Source: [Clostridium] clostridioforme AGR2157 (lineage in GTDB: Bacteria > Bacillota > Clostridia > Lachnospirales > Lachnospiraceae). From it: a stretch of 64,000 nucleotides of DNA. Below are positions 50,339 to 59,476 of the stretch, piece by piece. Position 1 is the first letter of the stretch. Each line of letters starts with the position of its first letter. Made by a program: the position numbers and the translations under genes. Under the pieces are notes generated by a model. The model ran no database searches. It was not told the origin of the DNA and saw only the letters and a program-made list of their open reading frames with translations. Where the stretch lies: contig NZ_AUJR01000006.1 in the NCBI RefSeq assembly GCF_000424325.1, forward strand, positions 1-64,000, read 5' to 3'.

Positions 50339-51292
50339 ATGAAGATTTTACAGGCAGTTAAGAAGATTCCGGGAGGATTGATGGTGGTACCGCTGCTTCT
50401 GGGAGCAATTGTCAACACCTTTTTTGGAAATGTATTGTGGAGCGCATTTGACGGCACCTTTACGACCTATTTATGGAAATCAGGAGCCATGCCCATTCTG
50501 GCTGTGTTCATTTTCTGTAATGCCACCACCATTAATTTTAAGAAGGCTGGTGTCACTGTATACAAAGGCGTGGTCATCACCGCGGTGAAGGTTGGAATCG
50601 GCATTATCATCGGACTGATTTGCGGCACCCTTTTTGGCGAGAAGGGATTCCTGGGACTGTCTACCCTGGCTATTGTAGGCGCTCTGGCTAACTCAAACGG
50701 CGGACTGTATGCGGCCCTGGCCGGAGAGTACGGAGATGCGACCGACGTAGGCGCCGTTTCCATTCTTTCCATCAATGACGGCCCCTTCTTTACCATGGTT
50801 GCCCTGGGAGCCGCCGGTGTTGCCAAGATACCCATGTCTATCCTGATAGGCTGTATTGTCCCTGTTATCGTGGGATGCATACTGGGCAACCTGGACGAAG
50901 ATATCCGCAAGTTCTGTGAACCGGGCGCCACCATGCTGATTCCCTTCTTCGCATTTCCTCTGGGGGCGGGACTGAACATCATGAACCTGTTAAAGGCAGG
51001 AGGCCCCGGAATCCTTCTGGGCGTTGCCTGTACCCTGATTACCGGTCTGGCGGGCTATCTGGTTTATAAGCTGCTGCGCATGGACCACCCGGAAGTGGGC
51101 GGAGCCATTGGAACCACAGCCGGCAACGCGGCTGCCACGCCGGCGTCGGTAGCAGCTGTGGACGCCACACTTCTGGCGGTGGCGGAAGCCGCCACTGCAC
51201 AGATTACCGCTGCTATCATTGTGACAGCTATCCTTTGTCCCGTATTAGTTTCTTATCTGCATAAAATAGAGGTGCGTAAGCGTGGAAGATAG
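50339..51292 (+). CDS. 2-keto-3-deoxygluconate permease-family transporter (KdgT-like)
   Basis: The 317-residue carrier has about ten membrane helices with the KdgT pattern KKIPGGLMVVPLLLGAIVNTF, ALANSNGGLYAALAGEYGD, SINDGPFFTMVALGAAG and GTTAGNAAATPASVAAVD. The family takes up sugar acids with protons; here the cargo is more likely threonate, erythronate or glycerate than KDG, since no KDG kinase or aldolase is nearby. It starts 2 bases after the glycerate kinase stop and overlaps pdxA2 by 11 bases. Confidence 0.88.
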   Translation: MKILQAVKKIPGGLMVVPLLLGAIVNTFFGNVLWSAFDGTFTTYLWKSGAMPILAVFIFCNATTINFKKAGVTVYKGVVITAVKVGIGIIIGLICGTLFGEKGFLGLSTLAIVGALANSNGGLYAALAGEYGDATDVGAVSILSINDGPFFTMVALGAAGVAKIPMSILIGCIVPVIVGCILGNLDEDIRKFCEPGATMLIPFFAFPLGAGLNIMNLLKAGGPGILLGVACTLITGLAGYLVYKLLRMDHPEVGGAIGTTAGNAAATPASVAAVDATLLAVAEAATAQITAAIIVTAILCPVLVSYLHKIEVRKRGR

Positions 51293-52322
51293 AAAAATAA
51301 TAGGTATTACCATGGGTGACCCGGCCAGCATAGGCCCTGAGATTACCGTGAAGGCCCTGGCCGACCAGTCCATATACGAAGCATGCAGGCCCATTGTTGT
51401 GGGAGATGCCTGTGTCCTGGAAGCCGCGCTGAAAATCGTGGGACATGAGGAAATGTCTGTCCGGGCAGTAAAGGATGTGAGGGATGCTGTTTTTACCCAC
51501 GGTACCATAGACGTACTGGACATGGGTCTGGTTTCCATGGATGAACTGGTGCGGGGGCAGGTGTCCGCCATGTGCGGGGACGCCGCGTTCCATTATGTGA
51601 AGAGGGTAATTGAACTTGCCATGGACGGACAGGTGGACGCCACTGTCACCAATGCCTTCAATAAGGAAGCTGTGAACCTGGCAGGACACCACTATTCCGG
51701 CCACACGGAGATTTATGCTGATTTGACCGGAACCAAAAACTATACCATGATGCTGGCCCATGAGAACGTGCGGGTGGTCCATGTGTCCACCCATGTGTCC
51801 CTGCGGGAGGCCTGCGACCGGGTTAAGAAGCAGCGCGTGCTGGATGTGATCCGGATTGGGGACAGGGCATGCAGGGAGATGGGATTTGAGAACCCCAGGA
51901 TTGCAGTTGCCGGGCTGAATCCCCACAGCGGGGAGCACGGCCTGTTCGGGCAGGAGGAAATCCAGGAGATCATTCCTGCCATTGAGGCTGCCAGGGAAGA
52001 GGGCATTCAGGCGGATGGCCCTGTGCCTCCTGATACCGTTTTCTCCAAGGCCAGAGGCGGCTGGTATGACATCGTGGTGGCCATGTACCATGACCAGGGG
52101 CATATCCCCCTTAAGGTGGTGGGCTTTGTCTATGACCAGGAGAAGCAGGCCTGGGATGCGGTGGCCGGTGTCAATATCACCCTGGGACTTCCCATTATCC
52201 GTGTGTCCGTGGACCACGGAACAGCCTTTGACCAGGCAGGGACCGGAACAGCCAGCGAGCTGAGCCTGAAGAATTCCCTTGAGTATGCAGTTATGTTTGC
52301 AAGGAACCGGAAACCGGCTTAG
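51282..52322 (+). CDS. pdxA2: 4-phospho-threonate/erythronate dehydrogenase (PdxA2)
   Basis: The 346-residue PdxA-family NAD dehydrogenase has GITMGDPASIGPEITVKAL, TNAFNKEAVNLAGHHYSGHTEIYADL (zinc and substrate residues), VHVSTHVSLREAC, GLNPHSGEHGLFGQEE and AMYHDQGHIPLKVVGF. PdxA2 proteins beside DUF1537 kinases oxidise the 4-phosphate at C3, and the product loses CO2 to give DHAP. The start is GTG at 51282, overlapping the permease gene. The paired kinase makes an aldonate role far more likely than pyridoxine synthesis. Confidence 0.92.
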   Translation: MEDRKIIGITMGDPASIGPEITVKALADQSIYEACRPIVVGDACVLEAALKIVGHEEMSVRAVKDVRDAVFTHGTIDVLDMGLVSMDELVRGQVSAMCGDAAFHYVKRVIELAMDGQVDATVTNAFNKEAVNLAGHHYSGHTEIYADLTGTKNYTMMLAHENVRVVHVSTHVSLREACDRVKKQRVLDVIRIGDRACREMGFENPRIAVAGLNPHSGEHGLFGQEEIQEIIPAIEAAREEGIQADGPVPPDTVFSKARGGWYDIVVAMYHDQGHIPLKVVGFVYDQEKQAWDAVAGVNITLGLPIIRVSVDHGTAFDQAGTGTASELSLKNSLEYAVMFARNRKPA

Positions 52323-52395
52323 GGATACACTTGAAGTGTTAACATTGGTGCTGGTGATTTTTACCGCATTGGCCTACATAGATAATCATCATAAC

Positions 52396-52433
52396 AAAAA
52401 ATGAGCTATCCTCTACCAGCCATAGAGGATAGC
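52396..52433 (-). terminator. terminator for the D-aminopeptidase gene
   Basis: An 11-bp perfect stem (GCTATCCTCTA with TAGAGGATAGC, 7-base loop). On the minus strand TCATTTTTTG follows. Confidence 0.75.
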
Positions 52434-52520
52434 CCGTACTATAAATTACGTCTTTATCCAAAGTGCAATCATCAGACCCAAAAATGTCTTATGATTACCT
52501 CTAAATTGATTATACATGGG

Positions 52521-52548
52521 GTACTTGGATTTTTCAAGTACTCTTTTT
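52521..52548 (+). terminator. terminator for the aldonate operon
   Basis: GTACTTG pairs with CAAGTAC around GATTTTT, followed by TCTTTTT on the plus strand. Confidence 0.75.
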
Positions 52549-52600
52549 CAGTTTCTTATTTGATTTATACCTGAATCAAACACGCTCCAGCCATCCCCGG

Positions 52601-53395
52601 TTACAGCACAAACATCCTGGCTGTCATCAATTCATTGATGGAGTGGGCCGTATAGGAAACCGTAAAATCATCGGTCATAACCATTCCGGGATAATAGGAA
52701 GCCCTAAGCGCCTGGAAATGGTCCTTGAAGTTGATTTCCATGGTAATGGTTTCAGGCACCTCCATATGGCAGATATCCTTTGACAGAAGGGCATTCTTTG
52801 CACCCTCCTCAATCAGTTCCCGGGCCATCTCAGGGGACAGGTTGACGGTGGCTGCGCCCATGCCTTCCTTTACCGCCACAGCCGTGATGCGGGGGTCGTA
52901 TTCGTGGACATGGCCGCAAAGGTTCTTGTCGCCGCTGATGAATACGGAGGGAACGCCCAGGGAAGCGCCCACATAGGCGTGCATGAGGAACTCAGAGGCC
53001 AGTCTGCCGTTGAATTTAATGTAATTGGTCTTGCGGTTCATGGTATGGGCCAGCGGGCTTCCGTTGGTACCGGCAGGAGAGTGGTATCCCACAAACATGA
53101 GGGCGTCAAAGCTTTCATCCAGGCCGCAGACCATGGAATCCGGGGAGTATTTCCAGCCCAGGATAATTTTGGCCTCCTTGGGAAGAAGGGAGATATCCAT
53201 GTTTCTGCCGGAGTCATGGGCATCCTTTATATAGATTTCCGTTGCGCCGGCTGCCAGGGCGCCTCTGCATGCCGCGGCTGCCTCCAGGGTCATTTCCCTG
53301 GCTAAGGGGCCGTGTTCCAAATCACCTAAGTTGGTTGAGTTCCAGGAAGTGGAGCCGGCCACCCCCTCAAAGTCTACACTGATATAAACCTTCAT
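52601..53395 (-). CDS. M55 family D-aminopeptidase (DppA type)
   Basis: The 264-residue zinc peptidase starts MKVYISVDFEGVAGSTSW, the SxDxEG signature of M55. It has KDAHDSGRNMD, VGYHSPAG and SGDKNLCGH as further metal and active-site segments, and KEGMGAATVNLSPEMAREL. It releases N-terminal D-Ala from D-Ala-containing peptides, as when murein peptides are reused. It lies opposite to a dipeptide ABC transporter that could import those peptides. RBS AGGAGGAAA stands directly before the start. Confidence 0.92.
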   Translation of the reverse strand: MKVYISVDFEGVAGSTSWNSTNLGDLEHGPLAREMTLEAAAACRGALAAGATEIYIKDAHDSGRNMDISLLPKEAKIILGWKYSPDSMVCGLDESFDALMFVGYHSPAGTNGSPLAHTMNRKTNYIKFNGRLASEFLMHAYVGASLGVPSVFISGDKNLCGHVHEYDPRITAVAVKEGMGAATVNLSPEMARELIEEGAKNALLSKDICHMEVPETITMEINFKDHFQALRASYYPGMVMTDDFTVSYTAHSINELMTARMFVL

Positions 53396-53442
53396 AAATG
53401 TCTTTCCTCCTGTATTGTGGTTTTTCTAAACAATATCCCGTT

Positions 53443-53708
53443 TTACGAATCTGCACCAGCTCGGGGTATAATTCTTCTGTCCGTTGTTTTATATTCACCG
53501 GTCAGGTCAATCATGCACTGGTCCATGCATACGACGCCAATCACCGGCACCTGTTTTCCTCTGAGGGTGACCACGGCCAGAGAAAATGGCATCCATCCTG
53601 CTCCAGGGCATTGACAGCGTCCATGAAGCGCCGGAACTGAACCTGGTTGGACTCGTCGTCCTTCAGGGCCAGATGGGAGTAAATGCCCTCCGGTTTCAGC
53701 CAGGGCAT
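53443..53708 (-). pseudogene. alanine racemase remnant
   Basis: Minus-strand pieces of an alr gene survive in two frames. One reads WLKPEGIYSHLALKDDESNQ and continues VQFRRFMDAVNALEQDG (53590-53708), the stretch before the active-site tail. The other reads AVVTLRGKQVPVIGVVCMDQ followed by CMIDLTGEY (53443-53577), which carries the conserved VxMDxxMxD box. A frameshift and an internal deletion of about 80 residues lie between them, and both ends are missing. It is next to a D-aminopeptidase gene, fitting former D-alanine recycling. Confidence 0.75.
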
Positions 53709-53846
53709 GGAGTGATTCATACCTTCTTTCCGTCTTGCGGCCGGTAACAGAGGTGAAAATTCCTTTCAGTTACAGAGCCCGGCTGCCTCAAATTTAATTA
53801 TAGGTATTTCTGCCAGAAAATGCAATGTGAAACTGAGCCCTTTTTA

Positions 53847-53875
53847 TTGACTTTTAACCTGCCAGTAGGTATAAT
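53847..53875 (+). promoter_or_regulatory. strong promoter of the peptide ABC transporter operon
   Basis: TTGACT, a 17-base spacer and TATAAT (53870-53875). Transcription would start near 53883, about 110 bases before the first gene. Confidence 0.85.
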
Positions 53876-53892
53876 TTTTAATTAAGTACGTC

Positions 53893-53939
53893 GGGCGAAG
53901 GCGCAGTGAGCTTACTGTTCTTTAAGTCGCCTTTTTTTT
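53893..53939 (+). terminator. terminator-like element in the leader of the peptide transporter operon
   Basis: AAGGCG pairs with CGCCTT (or GGCGA with TCGCC), with an inner CAGT/ACTG stem, followed by eight Ts. It sits between the promoter and the first gene, so most transcripts could end early unless something prevents it. Confidence 0.7.
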
Positions 53940-53990
53940 ATACACAGGGCGGTTCAGCCCGATTTCAGCTTATCTAAGATAAAGGTGGGT

Positions 53991-54923
53991 ATGGCAATGG
54001 CAAAATACATAATCAAGCGGTTGGCAGCAGGCGTGTTATCTCTATTTATTCTTATTACCATTACATTCTTTCTGATGCATGTCATTCCGGGAGGTCCTTT
54101 CAGTCCGTCTGAGCAAAGGAACGTGCCGGAAAAAATCCTGGAGCAGATTTCCGAAAAATATGGTCTCAACGACCCGCTTCCGGCCCAGTATGTCAGGTAT
54201 CTTGGCAATCTCCTTCACGGGGACATGGGGACTTCCTTTAAAAAACAGGACACCACGGTCAATGAGCTCATAGCCAACGGCTTTCCGGTATCGGCAAAGG
54301 TGGGGGCGCTGGGAATCGCGGTGGCCCTTGCGGCGGGAATTCCGCTGGGAATCGTGGCGGCCGTGAAGCGGGGAAAGCTGGCGGACGGGGCCTCCATGGT
54401 GCTGGCCACCATCGGCGTTTCGGTGCCCAGCTTTGTGCTCTGCGTGCTGATGATGTATGTATTCTGCGAGAAGTGGAAGATATTCCCCTCCTATGGACTG
54501 ACTTCGTGGAAGCATTATGTGCTGCCGGTGTTCTGCATGGCATTCTCCCAGGTGGCCTATATCACCCGTCTCATGCGATCCAGCATGCTGGAGACCATGC
54601 GCCAGGATTACATAAGGACAGAGCGCTCCAAGGGAGTGCCGGAATGGGAGGTCATCAGCAAGTATGCCCTTAAGAACTCCATACTTCCGGTGGTGACCTA
54701 TGTGGGCCCGCTGGTGGCAACGCTGCTCACCGGTACGTTCATCACTGAGAAGCTGTTCAGCATCCCGGGACTGGGACGCTATTTCATATCCGCCATCACG
54801 GACAGGGATTATTCTGTCACACTGGGACTTACCGTGTTCTTAGGCGTAATGATTATTGGCTGCAACCTGATTGTTGACATCATGTACGCGGTGATTGACC
54901 CAAGAGTAAAGATTACGGAGTAG
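53991..54923 (+). CDS. peptide ABC transporter permease (DppB/OppB type)
   Basis: The 310-residue permease has six membrane helices, the N-terminal KYIIKRLAAGVLSLFILITITFFLMHVIPGGPF block typical of OppB, and the EAA loop YIRTERSKGVPEWEVISKYALKNS at about 205-228. It forms the channel with the next gene's product. The ATG at 53991 follows AAAGGTG; ATG at 53997 and GTG at 53985 are alternatives. Confidence 0.92.
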   Translation: MAMAKYIIKRLAAGVLSLFILITITFFLMHVIPGGPFSPSEQRNVPEKILEQISEKYGLNDPLPAQYVRYLGNLLHGDMGTSFKKQDTTVNELIANGFPVSAKVGALGIAVALAAGIPLGIVAAVKRGKLADGASMVLATIGVSVPSFVLCVLMMYVFCEKWKIFPSYGLTSWKHYVLPVFCMAFSQVAYITRLMRSSMLETMRQDYIRTERSKGVPEWEVISKYALKNSILPVVTYVGPLVATLLTGTFITEKLFSIPGLGRYFISAITDRDYSVTLGLTVFLGVMIIGCNLIVDIMYAVIDPRVKITE

Positions 54924-54932
54924 GTGAATAGG

Positions 54933-55877
54933 ATGGAAGAGAGAGTTGAATTTACCATGTCGGATATGATTCCGGAAGAACTTCTGGCGGGACTTTCCGA
55001 CGCAGAGCGGGAGATGGAATCCATTAACCGGCCCAGTATCTCCTACTGGAGAAACTGTTTCATACGGCTTAAAAAGGATAAGCTGGCCATGCTGGGCATT
55101 GCCATTGTGGTCATCATGACATTGGCGGCCATATTTGTCCCCATGTTTTCACCTTATACATATGACCAGACGGATTTTGGAAATGCCCTCCAGTGGCCCA
55201 ACAGCGCCCATTTGTTCGGAACAGACAAGATGGGACGCGATATTTTCGTCAGGACCATGTACGGGGCCCGAATCAGTCTGTCCATTGGTTTTGCGGCGGC
55301 AGCCATCAACATGGTCATTGGCGTGCTTTACGGAGGCATATCAGGCTATGTGGGAGGAACCACGGATATCATCATGATGCGTGTGGTGGATATACTCACC
55401 GGCATTCCCAGCCTGATTTATATGATTTTAATTATGATGTTTCTGGGAAATACCATACAGAGCATCCTGATTGCCATGTGCCTCACCTACTGGATTACCA
55501 CGGCCAGGATGGTCCGGGCCCAGATACTGACGCTGAGGGAACAGGATTTTGCCCTGGCGGCAAAGGTCTGCGGACTGAGCAAATGGCAGATTCTGATACA
55601 TCATCTCATACCCAACAGCATGGGCTCCATTATCGTGACGGTCACGTTCCTGATTCCGTCGGCCATATTCCAGGAGGCGTTCTTAAGCTTTCTGGGCATC
55701 GGCATCCAGGTGCCGAAGGCCAGCTGGGGAACCCTGGCCAATGACGCCATAGAATATCTGTTTTCATATCCGTACCAGATGCTGTTTCCGGCGCTGGCAA
55801 TCAGTATTACCATATTTGCCCTGAACTTTATCGGCGACGGGCTGCGGGATGCTCTGGACCCAAGACTTAAGAAATAG
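54933..55877 (+). CDS. peptide ABC transporter permease (DppC/OppC type)
   Basis: The 314-residue permease has a cytoplasmic N-terminus of about 60 residues, then WRNC-like YWRNCFIRLKKDKLAMLGIAIVVIM, HLFGTDKMGRDIFVRTMYGARISL (the conserved HxxGTDxxGRD) and the EAA loop EQDFALAAKVCGLSKWQILI. It is the usual partner of the B-type permease. The start at 54933 uses TAGGTGAATAGG; it follows the previous stop by 9 bases. Confidence 0.93.
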   Translation: MEERVEFTMSDMIPEELLAGLSDAEREMESINRPSISYWRNCFIRLKKDKLAMLGIAIVVIMTLAAIFVPMFSPYTYDQTDFGNALQWPNSAHLFGTDKMGRDIFVRTMYGARISLSIGFAAAAINMVIGVLYGGISGYVGGTTDIIMMRVVDILTGIPSLIYMILIMMFLGNTIQSILIAMCLTYWITTARMVRAQILTLREQDFALAAKVCGLSKWQILIHHLIPNSMGSIIVTVTFLIPSAIFQEAFLSFLGIGIQVPKASWGTLANDAIEYLFSYPYQMLFPALAISITIFALNFIGDGLRDALDPRLKK

Positions 55878-55887
55878 GTGGATGAAC

Positions 55888-56886
55888 ATGATGGAAGATA
55901 CAATTTTAGAGGTAGAGAACCTGCGCACCAGTTTTGCCACAGACGCAGGCGGCGTGCAGTCCGTAAGGGGTATCACCTTCCATGTGGGGAAGGGAGAGAG
56001 CCTTGGAATCGTGGGGGAATCCGGCTGCGGCAAAAGCGTTACCATGCTGTCAATCATGGGGCTGCTGGAGGACAATGCCTCCCGCCAGGCGGATGCCCTG
56101 CTCTTTGACGGCGAGGACCTGCTTAAGAAGTCTCCAAAGGAAATGAGGAAGATTCAGGGAAACCGGATTGGCATGATATTCCAGGACCCCATGACCAGTC
56201 TAAATCCCCTGTTCACGGTGGGGGAGCAGATTCGGGGTCCCCTGATGCGCCATCAGAAGCTTTCCAGAAAGGAAGCAGATGTAAAAGCCCTGGCCATGCT
56301 GGAAGCAGTGGGGCTTCCCAGTCCGGAGCGCAGGCTGAAACAGTATCCCCATGAGCTTTCAGGCGGTATGCGCCAGAGGGTGATGATAGCCATTGCCATG
56401 TGCTGCAAGCCGGAGCTTCTCATAGCAGACGAGCCTACCACGGCGCTGGATGTGACCATACAGGCCCAGATTCTGGAACTGATGGCCCATATGAAGAATG
56501 AGTTTAACACCTCCGTCATATTGATTGCACATGACCTGGGTGTTATATCCAGCCTGTGTACCAGGGTTATTGTCATGTACGGGGGATTAATCATGGAGGA
56601 AGGGGATATCGAGGATATCTTTTACCGGACCGGCCATCCCTACACAGCGGGACTTCTGGCCTCCATACCCAAGAGGACAAAGGAAAAGCTGGTGCCAATT
56701 TTCGGCACGCCGCCTGACCTTTTAAACCCGCCAAAGGGATGTCCCTTTGCGGCCAGGTGTTCCCATGCCATGAAGCTCTGCGCGGCCCATCAGCCGCCCT
56801 TTTGCGACCTGGGAAACGGACATGTCAGCGCCTGCTGGCTTCACAATGAATCGGTGAAAGCCCGGATAGGGGAGGTGAAGCTGTGA
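55888..56886 (+). CDS. peptide ABC transporter ATPase (DppD/OppD type)
   Basis: The 332-residue ATPase has Walker A GESGCGKSV, Q-loop MIFQDPMTSLNPLF, signature ELSGGMRQRVMIA, Walker B LLIADEPTTALD, and the C-terminal oligopeptide-ABC extension with CPFAARCSHAM...C cysteines that can hold an iron-sulfur cluster. It energises peptide import with the F-type ATPase that follows. AGGTGG precedes the ATG at 55888. Confidence 0.94.
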   Translation: MMEDTILEVENLRTSFATDAGGVQSVRGITFHVGKGESLGIVGESGCGKSVTMLSIMGLLEDNASRQADALLFDGEDLLKKSPKEMRKIQGNRIGMIFQDPMTSLNPLFTVGEQIRGPLMRHQKLSRKEADVKALAMLEAVGLPSPERRLKQYPHELSGGMRQRVMIAIAMCCKPELLIADEPTTALDVTIQAQILELMAHMKNEFNTSVILIAHDLGVISSLCTRVIVMYGGLIMEEGDIEDIFYRTGHPYTAGLLASIPKRTKEKLVPIFGTPPDLLNPPKGCPFAARCSHAMKLCAAHQPPFCDLGNGHVSACWLHNESVKARIGEVKL

Positions 56887-57872
56887 TGGCTCAATGTGCT
56901 GATACCAATAACTGTATTGAAGTAAATGATTTGAAGATGCATTTCAGACTGAAAAGCGGTCTTTTTTCCAAGCCAAAGGTGTTAAAGGCAGTGGACGGCG
57001 TATCTTTTTCCATTGCGAAGGGCCGCACCATGGGATTGGTGGGGGAATCCGGCTGCGGCAAGACCACGGTGGGCCGCACCATCCTTAAGCTGTACCAGGC
57101 AACGGCGGGTCAGATTCTGTATCAGGGAACGGACATCACCGGACTGAGCGACAGCCAGATGGTTCCCTACAGGAAGAAGATGCAGATGATATTCCAGGAC
57201 CCTTACACCTCCCTGGACCCAAGGAAGAACATAGGTGACATTATAGCCGAGCCCATATGGGCCATGAAGCTGCACACGGGGAAGGATAAGAATGACCGCG
57301 TCAGGGAGCTGATCGAGATGGTCGGCCTGAAACCGGATCACTTAGGCCGGTATCCCCATGAGTTTTCAGGCGGACAGAGACAGAGAATCGGCATTGCCAG
57401 GGCATTGGCTGCGGAGCCGCAGTTCATTGTCTGTGATGAGCCCATATCGGCTCTGGATGTATCCATTCAGGCCCAGGTCATCAATATTCTGGAGGAACTG
57501 CAGGATAAGTTCCATTTCACCTACCTGTTCATTTCCCATGATTTATCCATGGTGCGCCATATCTCGTCGGAGGTAGGGGTCATGTACCTGGGCAGCCTGA
57601 TTGAGTACGCCCAGGTGGATGAGCTGTATGACAACATGCTTCATCCTTACACCCAGTCCCTGATTTCCGCAGTGCCTGTGGCGGATCCGAAGCTGGCTAA
57701 GGGGAACCAGAGAATCATTCTGGAAGGGGATGTGCCCTCGCCCATTAATCCGGCTCCCGGCTGTCCCTTCAGAAGCAGGTGCCGCTACGCAAAGGATATC
57801 TGCTCCCAGGTAAAGCCGGAGTTAAAAGCAGTCAATGGCAATCATAAGGTGGCCTGCCATCTTTTTGATTAG
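56886..57872 (+). CDS. peptide ABC transporter ATPase (DppF/OppF type)
   Basis: The 328-residue ATPase has [53 protein letters not shown] and the C-terminal [14 protein letters not shown] extension. It heterodimerises with the D-type ATPase. Its ATG overlaps the last base of the upstream stop (TGATG), with GGAGG 8-9 bases before. The next gene should be the binding protein, but that is a decayed remnant. Confidence 0.94.
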   Translation: MAQCADTNNCIEVNDLKMHFRLKSGLFSKPKVLKAVDGVSFSIAKGRTMGLVGESGCGKTTVGRTILKLYQATAGQILYQGTDITGLSDSQMVPYRKKMQMIFQDPYTSLDPRKNIGDIIAEPIWAMKLHTGKDKNDRVRELIEMVGLKPDHLGRYPHEFSGGQRQRIGIARALAAEPQFIVCDEPISALDVSIQAQVINILEELQDKFHFTYLFISHDLSMVRHISSEVGVMYLGSLIEYAQVDELYDNMLHPYTQSLISAVPVADPKLAKGNQRIILEGDVPSPINPAPGCPFRSRCRYAKDICSQVKPELKAVNGNHKVACHLFD

Positions 57873-57876
57873 ACCA

Positions 57877-58329
57877 ATGTGGTGCATGGCTGTTTCCATG
57901 CTGGCAGGGTGCGGCGGACAAGTTTCTGAGAAACCGGCTGAGAGCGGGGCAGCGGGGCAGACCACCCAGGCTTCGGGCGGGAAGGAAGACGGCTTCGGCA
58001 GCGAGGGCGGAAAGGTCATGACCTGCGCCATGCAGAAGGAGCCCGAGACACTGGAATCCCCTCTGACGGCCGGCGACTTCGAGTATGCCTGGAAGCGCAC
58101 CCTGGCGCAGGATACAGTCTCTCCCGGCGCATGGTATCTGTTCTATCTGAAGAACGGCGAAGCATATAATGAGGGAAAAGCATCTGCCGGGGATGTGGGC
58201 GTCAAGGCACAGTCGCAGTACGGCGGAAGCGACGAGCTTAAGTCCTATGATCTGATAGGAACCTGCTATTATGACTTTAACTGCGGGAAAGACTACCTGT
58301 CGGATGCGCGGGTGAGGAAGGCGTTAGCC
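57877..58329 (+). pseudogene. peptide-binding lipoprotein (OppA/DppA-like) eroded by internal deletions
   Basis: About 150 codons read as separated pieces of an OppA-type protein: a shortened lipoprotein signal (MAVSMLAGCGG), KVMTCAMQKEPETLE, then a jump to SPLTAGDFEYAWKRTLAQDT and SPGAWYLFYLKNGEAYNEGKAS, then a jump to YLSDARVRKALA. Full-length members are about 550 residues; here some 400 are gone in at least three losses, two keeping frame. The product could not bind peptides, so the transporter must borrow another binding protein. The reading continues out of homology to 58509. Confidence 0.82.
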
Positions 58330-58420
58330 TCACGGCATTCCCACCAATCTGGACTGCTTCCTTTTCCGCATGGAGTAAAATTGCTTTCTGACACGCTCCG
58401 GATTAAAATGAAAGGACGGA

Positions 58421-59365
58421 TTGAGACAGATGGTATTTCCGGAGAGATTGAGGGAAGGGGACACGGTGGGTCTGGTGTCTCCTGCATTTCCTGTAAAGGA
58501 AGAAGATAGGGATGGCTGCGTAAAGCTGCTGGAGGACATGGGGTACCGGGTAAAGCTGGGGACATGTCTTGAGAACATGTATAATTTCCACAATTATCTG
58601 GCGGGGGATGCCTGTGCCCGGGCAGAGGACATAAACCGCATGTTTGCGGATTCACAGGTGAAGGCGGTTTTCTGCGTGCGGGGAGGCTATGGCAGTTCTC
58701 AAATCATGAAATACCTGGATTTTGAACTGGTGAAGCGAAATCCCAAGATTTTCGTTGGATACAGCGACATAACAAACCTTCACTCTGCATTCCAGATGTT
58801 TGGGAATCTGGTTACCTTCCATGGTCCAATGGTGTGCTCCAACATGCTGAAGGACTTTGACGCCTACACCAGGTCCAGCCTGTTTGCGGCCCTCAATATG
58901 GAGGGGAAGCTGGAGTTTCGGAATCCGCCCGGGGAGGAAGGCTTTAAGACCATCCGGGGAGGGATGGCAGATGGCATTCTGGCAGGCGGCAATATATCCG
59001 TACTGGCCAGGGCCTGCGGCACCTTCTATCAGCTGGACACCAGGGATAAGATTCTGTTTCTGGAGGATGTGGAGGAAGGAATCGCTTCCCTTGACATGTA
59101 TATCACGCAGATGGAATATGCGGGGATGTTTGAACGCGCGGCGGGAATTCTTCTTGGAGATTTTACGGACTGTACCAATGACCGGTATGACGGCACCTAT
59201 CAGATTGAAGAATTCCTTCATGACCGCTTTGGAACCTGTGACTTGCCTGTGATGTATCATATCAGGTCAGGCCACGACAAGCCCATGGGAACCCTGCCCT
59301 TTGGCACCATGTGCCGCATGGATGGGGACAATAAACGGATTCAATTTTACCGGCAGCCACGGTAG
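58421..59365 (+). CDS. LD-carboxypeptidase/MccF-like (S66 family)
   Basis: The 314-residue serine peptidase starts FPERLREGDTVGLVSPAFPV. It has the nucleophile elbow in FCVRGGYGSSQIMKYLD and YSDITNLHSAFQMFG, Glu in LFLEDVEEGIASLDMYITQM and a His in YHIRSGHDKPMGTLPFG. S66 enzymes remove the terminal D-Ala from murein tetrapeptides (LdcA) or disarm microcin-like compounds (MccF). With the peptide transporter and the M55 peptidase it suggests murein peptide recycling. The start is TTG at 58421 with AAAGGA upstream; an ATG nine bases on is possible. Confidence 0.88.
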   Translation: MRQMVFPERLREGDTVGLVSPAFPVKEEDRDGCVKLLEDMGYRVKLGTCLENMYNFHNYLAGDACARAEDINRMFADSQVKAVFCVRGGYGSSQIMKYLDFELVKRNPKIFVGYSDITNLHSAFQMFGNLVTFHGPMVCSNMLKDFDAYTRSSLFAALNMEGKLEFRNPPGEEGFKTIRGGMADGILAGGNISVLARACGTFYQLDTRDKILFLEDVEEGIASLDMYITQMEYAGMFERAAGILLGDFTDCTNDRYDGTYQIEEFLHDRFGTCDLPVMYHIRSGHDKPMGTLPFGTMCRMDGDNKRIQFYRQPR

Positions 59366-59391
59366 ATTTCGCGGTAAAATATGGCTTTGGC

Positions 59392-59435
59392 GCAGCCTTT
59401 TTCAGCTCCGGAATCCGGGATTTGGAAAAGGCTGC
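59392..59435. other. 12-bp stem hairpin after the LD-carboxypeptidase gene
   Basis: GCAGCCTTTTTC pairs with GGAAAAGGCTGC, with an inner CCGG-AAT-CCGG. No T-tract follows on either strand, so termination is uncertain. Confidence 0.5.
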
Positions 59436-59476
59436 AAAAATGACTGCAAAAAAGGACAAAAATTTAAAAAAAGTGC

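Noticed and set aside
58330-58509. Continuation of the peptide-binding protein reading frame
   Set aside because: Homology stops at VRKALA; the later residues come from the overlapping start region of the LD-carboxypeptidase gene in another frame.
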